Positions 12,030-24,212 are shown, counted from the stretch's first letter. The stretch is DNA of 64,000 nucleotides from Cephalotus follicularis (GCA_001972305.1 BDDD01000054.1:602576-666575), one strand, 5' to 3'. Numbers and translations: made by a program. The notes: generated from the letters alone by a model not told the origin.

Positions 12030-13440
12030 TCACAATTCTTAATTATAGTATCAGATAGAAGACAAGTACCCGCTGGAGTACTCACCTCCAATACATAAGG
12101 TAAACTAGAAGACACACCATGCAAGTTTTAAGCAAATTTAGATGCAATGAATGAATGTGTCGCACCAGGATCAATCAATACATTAGCTAATATGCCATAT
12201 ATAAAAATGGTACCTCCCACAATAGTAATAGATTCTGGCACATCATCTCTAGATAAGGTGTAGACCCTACCTTTCACAATCCCTTTTCCGGTGTCCTTCC
12301 GCGGTTGAGCAGCCGCAACACTACCACTCGCACCAGCACTTCCCTGTTGGTCGCGTGCTTGATCCCTCATCATTGGACAACCATTCAGCATATGTTCTTC
12401 TGAACCACACCTCAAGCATTTCCCATATTTTTCCAACACTCAGTCTCTTCATGGTTCTGGCGACCACAAAAAGTACATCCACCCGAATTCTGTTGACCGA
12501 TTCGGTTAGGAGTTCTTGATCGTGAATTTCTGCGTCGAGAACCTCCTTGACCCTTGTTGTCGGACCTTGTCAACTTAGCAGGATTATTACTCCCCTGCCC
12601 CTGTGACTGTGCAGACCTTGATTGATTAGTACGAGACCATTCCGCCCTCTTCTCATTCGTATCGGCTTCTAGAATCATCGCCCTTTCAGCAATATCTACA
12701 AAAGAAGTTAGCTGTAGCAATAACAGTTTAGATCTGATGTCAGGTCGAAGGCCTTTCAGGAACCTTCTAATCTTCCTCGATTCACCCTCCACAAGATAAG
12801 GTGTATGTCTTTCCAGCTCCACAAATCTAGTCTGGTACTGAGCTACCGTCATATCCGCTTGACGTAACTCCATTAGCTCGGTCTCCCTCCGGTCACGTTC
12901 CATCTGTGGAACATAAGCTGCAGAGAACTCAGACTGAAATCTGTCCCAAGTCCTGTCAAGTCCTCAAGATTCCCATTTTGCTTCAGTCATCTCCCACCAA
13001 TATGTAGCCTCGCCCCATAAGTGGTATACAACAAATTTGAGTTTCTCTTCATCAGTACACTCCAAGGCAGCAAATATTTTCTCCAGGTCTCTCATCCACT
13101 GCTCAGCCACAGTAGCATTAAGCTCACCATTGAATGTCGGAGGATTCTGTCTCATGAACCGCTCCAAATCTCTGCCAAATCCACCAGTATGACAAGCTTC
13201 AGGAGCATGCTGATAGGCTCGGTTAACCTCGTACATCTGCTAAATCTACTCCATGTTCGCCGCATTGGCTTGCATCTGCTGCTGGAAGAGGTCAGCCATG
13301 CGGTCAAAATTATTCCTCTCATCTTGCACTGGAGGAATATTTACTCCTTCATTCACTGGCGGATCATTTCCATGCACTGGCAGAGCATTGACTCCTCCGT
13401 CGGCTCTACGCCTTCCCCTTCTAGCTCTTCGTAGATCCAT
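12030..13440 (-). pseudogene. Element A gag and protease
   Basis: The likely start is the ATG at 13440 (MDLRRARRGRRR), about 90 bp from the primer site once the solo LTR is removed. The pieces are 13246-13440, 12964-13236, 12412-12903 and 12128-12439, separated by stops and a frameshift. The gag core shows RFMRQNPPTFNGE and EATYWWEM; then MTVAQYQTRF and a basic Arg/Ser-rich stretch. Two CCHC zinc knuckles follow: CTFCGRQNHEETEC and CLRCGSEEHMLNGC. The protease site reads IDPGATHSF, the form common in plant gypsy elements, and is followed by a premature stop at 12128. It shares gag organisation with element C (55164-56291). Confidence 0.92.
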
Positions 13441-14599
13441 TCGATTTCGTATATGGAATGTGTCACACCCCGCCTTTCGATTCCATATAGACAAGCATAT
13501 ATGGTGATATTAGAAATAAAAATAAAATCAGCATTCCATTCAACATTCCCAAAAAAAAAAAATAAGCGGAAGCATTTATAACGGGATCATAAAATAGAAG
13601 TCATCCGGACGCAGCCCATACTACGTGCTTATACAATCCAGCAATTATCCTTGTACATAAGGAAGTAAAACAGCAACACGGAGTGTGAACGTTCATTACA
13701 ATTACAAACGACATAAAGTAACAACCTTAAGCAGAATAAAAGCTCTCCAAAAGCTTCAGCAACACTCTCCGAACGCCCTTTCTTTATGTGAAATTGTAGG
13801 GGGTTAGCCGTTGTCCTCACTTGGCTAAGTAGGGAATAATGCATGATAATTGAATATATAATTGTAAATATGCAGGACAGTTATTTAAAATAACACACAT
13901 ATAAGTATTTCAATATATACGCAAACATGCCAAGTGGCCATATACAGCACAATGCAAGATTACCGCACAAGGGTACAATCAATTAGTACAGTGGTTTGGG
14001 TGTCACATGTCGCTAACTCCTAGCAGCAACTGTGCACCACCTATCTATCACCCCTCACTCCGAGGATGATAAATCAGGTCAGTTACTACTGGCATTAGCG
14101 GGCAGTTTAACAATCAAGCTCTGCATTGCAGACAGTTTGGGTGGGTACTCTAGCCAACTCCTGGCACATAGGACCACCTCCGTAGCAGTGATGTCTCCAA
14201 TCACTCGACTAACGGCAATAGCATAGACAATCAATTCAAGAAATTCAGTAACAATATTACATATATCTCTAATATACAATATGACAGCAGTTTTCATTTT
14301 TAGAAAACATAACATTTCAGTCAATGGTTCTCTTGGAGAACTAAACAGTAACAGTGCCTATATGAAGAGGAAAATAGCAGTTTGTGTAACAATAAGATTT
14401 TCTATTAGAAATCCGTTGTTAAAAATCATTAATTATGCTTTAAGCATTGAGTCGATAAAATCCTTGAATATATATATATATATAACAGTAGTAATTTCAT
14501 TAATAAACAGTAATGACAGCTACAATATAGCAGTTCAAGGATAATTGCGATCACAATCCATTCAATCAATTCCATTTAACATTTCTACACTCACTGTTC

Positions 14600-14755
14600 T
14601 AAAGCGTCGATAGTTTCTGTGTAAGCGTCGACGGTTGTTGACTAAGCGTTGACACTGGACGCACGATCAAAGCGTAAGCATCGACATTCTAAGCCTTAAT
14701 ATGCCATTTTCGCACCAAAGCATCGACTGTCTAATCTTAAGCGTCGGCGCTTCTG
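14600..14755. repeat. Phased GCGTCGACGG array, promoter-distal cluster of the solo LTR
   Basis: Cores at 14607, 14628, 14649, 14681, 14723 and 14744. Steps are 21, 21, 32, 42 and 21. Motifs read AAGCGTCGAC, AAGCGTTGAC, AAGCATCGAC and AAGCGTCGGC. Confidence 0.92.
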
Positions 14756-15689
14756 GCGTTCTTACGAATTCCAGGAGCAATATCACAACAGGGCATGCAA
14801 AATTTTCATTCAATCTCAGTCCAAATCATACATGCAATTGAATATTGACCATCACAACACATTATACAGGTTATATGTTCAAAAACATGTCAAAACCCCT
14901 ACCTTTAAAGCAATCCCGAAATCAATCTGAATTGATTTCTCTCTTTGAGTCCAAGTTCTTCAACCTCCAACTTAATCTTCCAATTTCAGCAGAAATTAGC
15001 CTAAACAATTGCATGTTTACAGGTCTATAATTAATACCAGTAAGTTAAACTAGTTATCTAACCATGATAACATCAAGGAATTGAATCAGAAGCTTATAAT
15101 TAACTTCTAAGTTCAACTTTCTAATTCCTAACTAATACAACATTCAATCTCCACTTCCATGCTTTATCCTTCCTAATCATGTTAATAGTGGATGTGTGGT
15201 ACTAACATCAGGGTGTTACATTACTAACAACCTTAACAACATCAAGAAATTTTGGATTACTTACCAATTCCAGGTGATGCTCCAAGTTTCCCCTTTTGAA
15301 CTTTAGGCTCCTCAACCTCTAGCAATCCTCCAGCAATTGTCCAAATTGTCTCTCTATTTCTCAGTGTTTTCTAACACTCAAACAACTCACGTATCAGCTG
15401 ATATAAAGGCCAACTTGTGTCCTTAATTTCATCAGTTTCCTCCAACCTTCATTGCACATTTCTCTCTCCCTCATGCATGCATTCTTTCTTTTGTTCTTTC
15501 TCTATATTTTCTGGCAGGTTGCAGGTTGCAGGCTTTTAGGTCACATGCAAGGCTCTATCCTTGCATGTTACCCAGCTGGTGAAGGCTTCTAGTGTGCATT
15601 GACACATTTACAGGACACATAGCTTGCAAGGAACCCATTTGGCGCCACTGCTCTATTCTAACAGGCGTGTATCACATTCCTGACACCGC

Positions 15690-15820
15690 ACAAAGCGTCG
15701 ACGGTTTTATCTCTGGCATCGACGGTTTGTGCGTCATATCCCAGCCGTCATCTGCGCGTTTTGTACACGTGTCTATGTTCAAAGCGTCGACGGTGTGGAG
15801 TTAAGCATCGGCTGTTTAGA
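15690..15820. repeat. Phased GCGTCGACGG array, U3 cluster of the solo LTR
   Basis: Cores at 15698, 15719, 15787 and 15808. Steps are 21, 68 and 21. The flavour matches the other cluster of the same LTR, not the CAGTCGACTG flavour of element A. Confidence 0.9.
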
Positions 15821-16039
15821 ACCAGAATTTATTTTTTTAATCTTCATTTAAGAATTTATCCCAAATTCCATTCTATTCAAAAGATAACCAACATAAGATC
15901 TCAAAAGTATATTTTGTTCATCATTGGGTACAAAATACATGAATTGAAATTGCGGTTATTACAGAATGACATAATCATTAGGAAACAATTCACTTAATTA
16001 ACGAGAAACTTATCCCAGCGATAGCTTATTTAAAAATAA

Positions 16040-16051
16040 GCTCTGATACCA
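16040..16051 (-). other. Primer binding site of element A
   Basis: GCTCTGATACCA on the plus strand is TGGTATCAGAGC on the element strand, an exact initiator-Met tRNA complement. It is separated by 3 bases from the LTR edge at 16055. Confidence 0.95.
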
Positions 16052-17338
16052 TGCTGTCACACCACGCCTTCCAGTTATAGACAACATATATGGTGATATC
16101 AGTTATAAATATAATCCAGCATTCAACATTTAAAAAATTTCATTAACATAAGCGGAAGCATTCCATTGCGGATTATAAAAATATCCGCACGCAGCCCATA
16201 CTACGTGCTTATTCAACACTAACAATTATCCTATTACATATTGGAAATGTAAAACAACAACGGAGTATGATCATTCATTCAATCAAAACATAGTGAATAA
16301 CAACCTTAACAAAATAGAAGCTCTCCAATAAAACTTCAGTAGCACTTCCCTGAACACCTTCACTTAATCTGAAATTGAAAGGGGGTTGGCCGTTGTCCTC
16401 ACATGGCTAAGTAGGAATAAAGCATGATAAAGAATATATAAATGTAACATGTATGTCAGTTATTTTGAAATAACATATATATAAGTATTCCAATATATAT
16501 AAGCAAAGATGCCAAGTGGCCACAGACAATACAATTCAGGAATACCGCACAAGGGTAAAATTAATCAATACAGTGGTTTGGGTGTCACATGTCACTAACT
16601 CCTAGCACCAACTGCACACCACCTAACTATCATCCTACACTTCGAACATGATAGATAAGGTCAATTCTGCCGACAATTAGTGGGCAGGTAACTATTAGGA
16701 TCTGCATTGCAGATAAGTGTGGTGGAAGCTCTAGCCAACTCCTGGCACATAGGACCACCCCGTAGCCAGTGATGTCTCCTATCACTCGACTAACGACAAT
16801 AACATAGACAAACAATTCAATCAATTCAGTAGCAATTTTACATATCTATAATATGCAAGATAAAATTGTTTTCTTTTGAAACATTTAACAGTTCAATAAC
16901 CGTACCTCTCGTTGGAGGAAATGGTATTCAGTACAGTAGTTGTGCCTCTACAATGAGGAAAATTCGATAATCATTAGACAATAAGTTATCGTTTTGAATA
17001 ACAATAAAGAAAACCAATCATTGTGCTTATAGCACTAGTTGGTTCAATCATTAATATTAAGTGTAACATTAGTACTTATGAACACTTAACAGCTATACAG
17101 TATGTATAACAACATCAATAAACAGCAGTGGAACAATCAATTCAAGGGTTCAACAAGATGTTAGCATACCCTAGTCATTCTCGTAGAACTTCTCACAATG
17201 AGTGCATGAGTTGTTAACCTTTTGTAATATAACTACCTAAGGCCAGGATTGACTGTTGCAATCATCCCATGTGGAGGCCAGGGTAATTACACACAATTAT
17301 AAGCCTAACAGCAGCTAATTTTTGTATTTTGTCACCTA

Positions 17339-17458
17339 ACAGTCGGCTGTTCATAAAAATAGCTGGCTGTTTTCATTAGGTAATTGAATGTTTGTCCGTA
17401 ACAGTAGACTGTTTACATTGAGTAGTCGACTGTTGGGATTAAACAGTCGCCTGTTTTT
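17339..17458. repeat. 21-bp phased array, promoter-distal cluster, right LTR of A
   Basis: Cores at 17343, 17363, 17384, 17405, 17426 and 17447, with steps 20, 21, 21, 21 and 21. Two sites that are intact in the left LTR have decayed here (TTGA and TAGA in place of TCGA) without changing the spacing. Confidence 0.92.
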
Positions 17459-18372
17459 ATCTAGAATCGCCAGGCAGTAGTTTCATAAAATAGGGTATGC
17501 ATGCTCACAATCAAATTCCAACCAATCAATAACATGCAATCGTAAAGAAATCGTCCAGTCATGATATACATATAATATCTTCTAAAAAATGTCAATACCC
17601 CTACCTCAATTGCTATCCCAGAATCAAATTGGATTGATTCTTCTCTTTGTGTTCAAAACTCTTTACACCAACTCCAATCCCAATTTCCAGCGATTTAATC
17701 TACTTGCATGTAAATAGTAGGTGTAAACATTAAAATTAGTAAGTTGTTTTGTTTATCTAATCATGATAACAACTTTAATCCAACCAGTAGCTTAGTGAAA
17801 TCTCTTTACACTAGTTCCACATTTAACCAACTTTCATTCCCATTCTAATTCCAGGATTATAGTTCCAAAGTTATGTTTAACAGTGGATACATATAGCCAA
17901 CATCAGTGTTTGATTCACTAACAACCTTAATAATAGTAATAACTCAAAAGGGTGACTTAACAGGAAGATTTAAAGCTTCACTCTCCCTTTGCAACTCCAA
18001 CTATCAACATGCGAGCTCCAACAATTGTCTCATTCGATTTTCTCTCCTCAGTGTTTACTAACACTCAATTAAGCTCTTCATAGCTGATATATAGAAGGTT
18101 TAAAGCTTAAGAATTCGGTAGATTGCATAACTGCAAACCAACATTTACTTCCTCTCTCTCTCTCTCTCATATGCATGTTCCTCACTTTTTCTTCTTTCAA
18201 TTTCTATCTTGCAGGTTGCAGGCCTGCAGGTGGAATATAGCACATGCAAGGCACCACCCTTGCATGTTAAGGTAGCTAGTGACACGCATCTCTCATGCAT
18301 GATATGGTTAGAACACCTGTCGTCATCTGCCCTGCCCTATTTCACGCCATGCACGGACACCTGTCTAAGCCA

Positions 18373-18452
18373 TAGTTGACTGTCACCCTGTGATAGTCGA
18401 CTGTCACTCCCTGAATCAAAACAGTCGGCTGTTACCCTGTGACAGTCGGCTG
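18373..18452. repeat. Phased array, U3 cluster, right LTR of A
   Basis: Cores at 18376, 18397, 18425 and 18446, with steps 21, 28 and 21, identical to the left LTR. Confidence 0.92.
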
Positions 18453-18604
18453 TTTGAGGCTGGTTTTTGGTTTGTTGAGCTTATTCCTTTAATTAAAACC
18501 ATAGTCACAAATCATATAACAAATGGACATTGAAATTCAATGTAAGTGCATATTTTATTCATCAAGAGTAGAATATACACGAATTGCAAATTGCGGTTAT
18601 TACA

Positions 18605-19144
18605 CTTCCACAGTTCTCGTTGAGTGGCATGGGCAGATTATGGGCGGTCAAGCTATAGCTGAGGTCTAAGATTTGTCAGATGCCATGTCAACGTCAGTGT
18701 TGGGCACTTCAAGAAAATCACAATGTTTTGCACTTGGACATGTACATGTGTGGGTGTCAGAACTTGTGTATTTCCTTGAGGATTATGGGTATTGACTTAT
18801 ACTGGCACTAATGGTTTGTTGTGCTATAGCCGAGACCATATTGAGATGGTAGGGCGAATCTATGATTGGATCTTACACAACGAGCATTGTAAATTGGCCA
18901 GCGAGCCTACCTATCTTAGGTATTTTGGTTTGTCAAGCTATAGCCGAGGGCATAATATGCTGGGATAGATTCCAATTCCCACTAGGAGTTGGATCTCTCG
19001 AATTCCACATGGAGGTGTGGGATATGATTAGAATAGTTGGAGGAACCATAAGCACTAAAGATCAAGTGTTATGGTAATAACATAAATTGGAATATTTTCT
19101 AATACCTTATATTGTCTCCTTTAGGTTGTTTATACTTTGCAAAC
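18605..19144 (+). other. Copia leader, second part
   Basis: Continues the leader interrupted at 6862. A GCTATAGCCGAG-like phrase recurs near 18645, 18825 and 18940. No gene is seen. Confidence 0.5.
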
Positions 19145-20030
19145 ATGTTAGTCAGCACCGCAATTGCTAGAGTTCTTGAGACTAATAAGCTGGATGGACC
19201 AAATTTCCTTGATTGGCAGTGCAATCTGCGTTGAGTTCTGACATCAATGAAAATATCTTATGTGATGATAGAAAAACCGCCGACACTAAGTGACGATCCA
19301 TCTCTAGAAACTCAAGCTGGTGTTGCAAAGTGGTTTGATGATGATGAGCAGGCTAGGTGCCTCACTATAGCTGGCATGGTGCCTGAGCTATAGCGACAAC
19401 ACGAGCATATGAAGACCCTGGGTGCTATACTTCTCCATCTCAAGGAGTTGTATGGTGCGCGGTCTAGGGCTGCTAGGTTTAACCTCTCTCGTCGGCTTTT
19501 CTGGAAAAAGAAGGTTGAGGGAACTTCGGCCCATGAATATAGACTGAAGAAGATAGATCTCATTCAGCAGCTGGCTCAATTAGATTTGACTATGGATAAC
19601 GATTTCTATACAAATCTTGTTTTATTGTCTCTCCGTCGGACATTCTCGCAGTTTGTATCGAACTTCCACAAGAATAAAGTGGATTGTTCATTGCCCGAGC
19701 TAGTGGCTATGCTCACAACTGCGGAGGCAGATCTAGACATAGGTAAGTCAAAATCTGTTGTGACGTTTCTTCCTTCGTCTTCATGGACAGCCCAGAAAAA
19801 GGGTGGATCCAAGTTGAAAGGCAAGGCCAAGAAGAAGAAGAATATCAAGAAAAAGAAACCAATTGGAGTGATTGGGGGGGGTTGCCAAGGAAAAGCTCAA
19901 ACAACTGACAGAGGAAAAGGCTTGCTTCTTCTGTGGGAAGCCAGGCCATTGGAAAAAGGAATGCAAGGAGTTCCTAGCTTCCACTGCTGCTGCCTCTGGT
20001 TCAGGTACCTTTATGATTGAACTTCATCTA
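19145..20030 (+). pseudogene. Copia gag, broken
   Basis: Probable start ATG at 19145. The frame gives a gag N-terminus (LDGPNFLDWQ, WFDDDEQARCLTI), two in-frame stops (near 19233 and 19392), then an open piece 19409-20020 with EYRLKKIDLIQQL and a Lys-rich tail. A run of eight G at about 19875-19882 marks a frameshift. The next frame carries a CCHC knuckle, CFFCGKPGHWKKEC, near 19920. Ty1/copia by gag form and by the order PR-IN-RT downstream. Not functional. Confidence 0.88.
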
Positions 20031-20039
20031 TCATACAAT

Positions 20040-21290
20040 GTTAGTTCTACTTGGGTGTTGGACACTGGTTATGGTACTAATATATGTAATTCTTTGCAGG
20101 GTCTAAAATATGCTAGACAGCTGAGAGCTGAAGAAGTAATGGACCTGCGATTGGGTGATGGATTGAGGATCATCATTGGAATTGTAGGCGTTTATGATTT
20201 GAAATTGTCAAGTGGTTATGTAATAAGTTTGAATCCCTCTTATTATGTTGAGAACTTAATTCGAAACATTGTTAGTGTTTTGTACATTTATAAATTGGGC
20301 TTCGAGCTTCATTTTGATGTTAATGGTTGTTCTCTTTTGTCTAGTGCAAAGAATCTATATGTGCTAGGCGCATTTATAATGGGATTTAAATTTTAAATAT
20401 TGATCACCATATGGCATTGTCAATTGAGCAAGGAACTAATAATAAAAGACAAAGAGAAAAAAATGAGATAAATCAATCTCATACTTGGCATTGTAGATTA
20501 GGTCATCCTAGTGAGGCAAGGATGTTAAAATTGGTTAAGGATGGTCTTTTAGATATCCAAGACTTAGAGTCTCTTCCAACATGTGAATCTTGCATACTTG
20601 GAAAATTGACCAAATCTCCCTTTTCCGGTCAAGGAGAAAGGGCGGTGGATATATTGGGTATAGTCCACACCGACATCAGCGGACCAATGTCGGCCAGTGA
20701 GCTAGGGGGATATCTTTACTTCATTTCTTTCATCGATGATTTATCTCGGTATGGGTATGTGTATCTGATAAAACACAAGTCATATTCTTTTCAAAGGTTC
20801 AAGGAATTTAGACATGAGGTAGAGAAGAAAACATGTATGCCCATTAAAACAGTTTGGTCGGACCGAAGGGGGGAGTACCTGTCGGTAGAATTCTAGGATT
20901 ATCTTAGAGATAATAGGATTATTTCTCAGTGTACACCTCCAGGAACATCACAGCATAATGGTGTGTCCAAACAGAGGAATCAGACCTTAATGAATATGGT
21001 CTGGTCCATGATGTCTTTTACATATCTCCCTTTCTCCTTCTGGGGTAACGCACTTGAAACAACGGCATATATCCTTAACCGAATTCATTTGAAATCCGTT
21101 CCCTCCACTCCTTATCAGGTGTTTAAAGGGAGGAAACCTAGCCTAAACCATTTAAGGGTTTGGGGCTGTCCGGCTTACGTTAGAAGGTTGGAACCTAGTA
21201 AGCTGGAGGCACGATTGGTTCGGTACCGATTTGTGGGGTATCCCAAAGAATCAATGGGATACTATTTCCACCATCCCAGTGAATAAAAGG
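20040..21290 (+). pseudogene. Copia protease and integrase, broken
   Basis: The protease site is WVLDTGYGTNIC near 20055. After a stop at 20396 and a frame change, the integrase begins at about 20480 with a zinc finger (HCRLGHPS ... CESCILGK). The core follows with HTDISGP (first Asp) and SDRRGEYLS (second Asp). A stop at 20894-20896 interrupts it. The same frame resumes with GTSQHNGVSK, where family members usually have Glu at the last position, so the catalytic Glu is replaced by Lys. The C-terminal part shows FWGNALETTAYILNR and HLRVWGCPAYV. Integrase before RT identifies Ty1/copia. Confidence 0.9.
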
Positions 21291-21639
21291 TTTTTGTTTC
21301 GCGTAATGCTGTTTTCCTGGAGAAGGAATTCCTACTCGCAGGAAGCAGTGGAAGCAAAGTGGAACTCGAGGAGTTGCCATCGGGAGAAATACCACAGAAA
21401 GGAAAGGAATTAGAGGTTGGTACCTCTAGAGACACGGCTGGGATTAAATCTTAGCATGAGATTGGATCTCATTCAGGTACTCCTTCATCGAGGAGATCTA
21501 GTAGAGTTTCAACAACGCCCTAGAGATATGGTTTTCTCGTTGAAGGCTCTGATGAACCCAACATCATTGAGGATGATGAACCTGCTAGTAATTAGGAACC
21601 AGTGCAGAGCAGTGAATCTGATGCATGGCTAGGAGCCAT

Positions 21640-22617
21640 GAAGTCCGAGATGGATTCCATGTATGCCAACCAAGTTTGGAATTTGGTCAAAGCTCCCGAA
21701 AGCATGATACCTATCGGTTGCAAATGCATCTTCAAGAAGAAGATCGGCGTAGATGAAAAAATTAAGACATAAAAAAGCGCTATTGGTAGCTAAAGGGTAT
21801 AGACAATGACATGGCGTCGATTATACTAAAAATTTCTCACCATTTGCGATGCTCAAATCTATTCAGATATTGCTTGCAATTGCTGCTCATTATGATTATG
21901 AGATATGGCAAATGGATGTCAAGACCGCGTTCTTAAATGGACATCTTGAAGAGAACATTTATATGTCCCAACCCGAGGGGTTTACATCCAAGGAGTCTTC
22001 GCACACAATGTGCAAGCTTCAAAGGTCGATTTTTTGCCTAAAGCAAGCATCTAGAAGCTAGAACATACGTTTTGATAAGGCTATCAAGTATTTTGGCTTC
22101 ATTAAAAATGTAGACGAGCCTTGTGTCTACCGGAAACAAGATCACTCCTGTATTACTTTCTTGGTACTATATGTGGATGACATCCTACTCATTGGGAATG
22201 ATGTAGGGATGTTGCAATATGTGAAAGTATGGCTTGCCAATAGCTTATTCATGAAGGATTTGGGAGAAGCCTCCTACATACTGGGTATAAAGATCTACAG
22301 AGACAGATCTAGTAGGTTGCTTGGGCTTTCCAAAAACTAGTATATCAGCAAAGTGCTGAAACGATTCAGTATGGAGAATTCCAAACGGGGGTTATTGCCA
22401 ATAGGCCATGGAATTCAACTTTCCAAGAAGATGTCTCCACAGACATCTGAGGAAAGAACACACATGAGTCGGATACCTTATGCTTTGGCTGTAGGATCAT
22501 GTCATGCTGTGTACTAGGCCTGATGTCGCACATGCCTTGGGAATGGCAAGTCAATTTCAGTCAAATCCCGGTGAGTAACATAGGGAAGTAGTCAAGGGGA
22601 TCCTGTTTAGAATAAAA
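21640..22617 (+). pseudogene. Copia reverse transcriptase and start of RNase H, truncated
   Basis: RT fingers near 21640-21780 (SEMDSMYANQVWNLV), a frame change, then DVKTAFLNGHLEENIYM and the catalytic YVDDILLIG at 22170. Stops near 22060, 22338 and 22515 break the frame. Reading stops near 22617, at the edge of the next element, so the rest of RNase H and the 3' LTR should lie to the right of the window. Confidence 0.88.
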
Positions 22618-22756
22618 ATATGTTGTTTTTAATGAGTTAATTGTTATATTTTTATGCTTGGATTAGATTACTTGGGTTGTTTTTAATTGATTTGTAGGTA
22701 CAAGGGAAAGATATCAAAGTGCAGTGAAATTGGTACAATTTGTGCAAATTATAGAA

Positions 22757-22815
22757 CAAAGCGTCGACACTTTCATTATAAGCGTCGACGCCTATCTTTA
22801 AAGTGATGACGGTTC
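22757..22815. repeat. GCGTCGACGC array, first cluster of the Athila-like LTR
   Basis: Cores at 22764, 22785 and a weak site near 22806. Steps are 21 bp. Confidence 0.8.
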
Positions 22816-23307
22816 AATTCGATGCTTGGTTTCTCTGCATCACTACGTTCTCCATTCCTCTTAGCGCTTTCTCGTGGCCTTATTTGACTTTGTGCCATGG
22901 TTTGATTGCTCGACACTTTGTGGTTTGCACAGTTGAACACCTCATCTCTGGTTTGACAAACACCTCAAGTCTGCCTCGTACTTGTATCCCATGCTTTGCT
23001 ATGAAATATTCATCATGCTTGGCAAAGGGTAGTCTGGTGCTCTGGTATTTGCTAGTTGGCTTCTCTACTCGGCAATGTTGCTTGGCAGGTCTGGTCAGGT
23101 AGTTTGATGTTGTTATGCTCCTCAAGGTCTGCTCAGATGTTCTTCATGGTCTGTACTCCGCATGCAAGCTCTACCTTTGCACAAAACGCCAACATTTCAG
23201 GTTTGAAGCTCTGCTCGGGTACATTTCGCAATTTACAAGTCCGAGTTCACATTTTGAAGCGCCTATGCCTTGCACATTAGTGTTAACACTTTGCTCAGTT
23301 TCATATT

Positions 23308-23442
23308 GTAAGCGCCAACGCTTTACTTATACCATCGACGCTGAACCACTTAAGTGCCAAGTGTTATAAACAAATATCAGCCCTTTGATTCGTAATGAAT
23401 GTTAAAAGTGTTGACGCGATGATGAAAGAGTCGACGCTTTGT
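23308..23442. repeat. GCGTCGACGC array, second cluster of the Athila-like LTR
   Basis: Paired cores at 23315 and 23335, then 23411 and 23431, each pair 20 bp apart. Motifs include AAGCGCCAACGCTTT, CATCGACGC and GAGTCGACGCTTT. Confidence 0.78.
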
Positions 23443-24212
23443 GGTCTGCTTTGAATAATAAGTCGCGCACTTGAGCTTTGTTTGCTGGCAATTTTAAAAA
23501 GTTTTTTTGTAGCTGATTACTTTGTATTTTAGGAGAGTTTTGGGTTGTAATCTTTACCTTAATTAAGACTAATTATGTTAGATTTTATTTTTCCCGTTTT
23601 TTTATGCATCATTGTAAATATAAAAGTTTAAGGGAGGCTACAAAAACATTGTGTAAGCTTTGGCAGCCATCCTTTAGACGTTCTTCTCTTTTTCTTCAGC
23701 ATTTTACTTACAATGTTTTGTAGCTAACTTTTCAAGGTTTTTAGGGTTAGAAGAAAGCTTTGATTGTATTGATTCAACTCCGTCAATAAAAATCCTTGAA
23801 GTTTTGATTTGTTCTTCAATTTTCTGCCTTCACACACACTTTGTCTGTCTGATTAAAATCCACAAACACTTTGTTGGTGAATAAGAAACTTGCTGAATGA
23901 ATGGTTTTTAATGCAATCAATGGAGTCTACTCATACGGTTTGTCACGCACAACACACTCCGTATAGACCTAGCATGACTACTCATATGATTTGTCATCAT
24001 AGTCGCACTCCGTATCGACCTAGCTACCATTGGTTACCAAGGTCTGATGAATCAAGTAAATGAGTTATTCAATATAATCTATTGTGAGTTTCTATATCCT
24101 AAAACCGACTTAAAATTGCATATTTCATTCAGTTTTATTTACTGCTTTGATAATTCATAATTATGCATGTGTTATTTCTGTTAGTTCAATATTCCTCCAA
24201 GATTGAATAGTT

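Larger units (their letters stand above)
13461..15963 (-). mobile_element. Solo LTR, A-like superfamily, GCGTCGACGG flavour
   Basis: TGTCACACCCCGCC to GCGGTTATTACA with a perfect duplication GAATG (13456-13460 and 15964-15968). It is inserted 20 bp upstream of the gag start of element A. It aligns along its length with the LTRs of A (GGGGGTTAGCCGTTGTCCTC near 13798, the CTCCTGGCACATAGGACCAC block near 14158). It carries a different motif flavour at the same two places. A TATA-like box CCTTTATATC lies on the minus strand near 15400-15409. Confidence 0.95.
6863..18604 (-). mobile_element. Chromovirus element A (Ty3/gypsy), complete with both LTRs but broken genes
   Basis: Both ends are TG...CA and the 5-bp target duplication CTTCC is perfect (6858-6862 and 18605-18609). 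The order on the minus strand is LTR (18604-16055), primer site, gag, protease, RT, RNase H, integrase, chromodomain, purine tract, LTR (9408-6863). The integrase-RT order and C-terminal chromodomain mark a Ty3/gypsy chromovirus, probably Tekay/Del-like (inference). It is inserted in the copia leader. A solo LTR (13461-15963) sits just upstream of gag. The two LTRs are very alike, so the insertion is fairly recent, yet coding capacity is lost. Confidence 0.95.
16055..18604 (-). repeat. Element A 5' LTR
   Basis: 2550 bp, the partner of 6863-9408, with only scattered substitutions between them. A CTATATATC box lies near 18087-18094 on the minus strand, about 514 bp from the LTR start. Arrays lie at 17339-17458 and 18373-18452. 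A short CT microsatellite lies at about 18151-18170. Confidence 0.95.
22621..24212 (+). mobile_element. Athila-like element, 5' LTR, first segment
   Basis: Starts TGTTGTTTTTAATG right where the copia RNase H reading ends. It is cut at 24212 by element E. The joined flanks continue at 47622 and 59735 and reach an Asp-type tRNA primer site at 59785 and an Athila-type gag at 62552. The original LTR would have been about 1.7 kb. A TATA-like AATATAAAAG lies near 23618. The start position is inferred from the copia break, since the partner LTR is not in the window. Confidence 0.65.

Noticed and set aside
22757-22815. SalI sites (GTCGAC) as a cloning artefact
   Set aside because: The core comes with family-specific arms, many decayed forms and fixed spacing inside LTRs that have target duplications.
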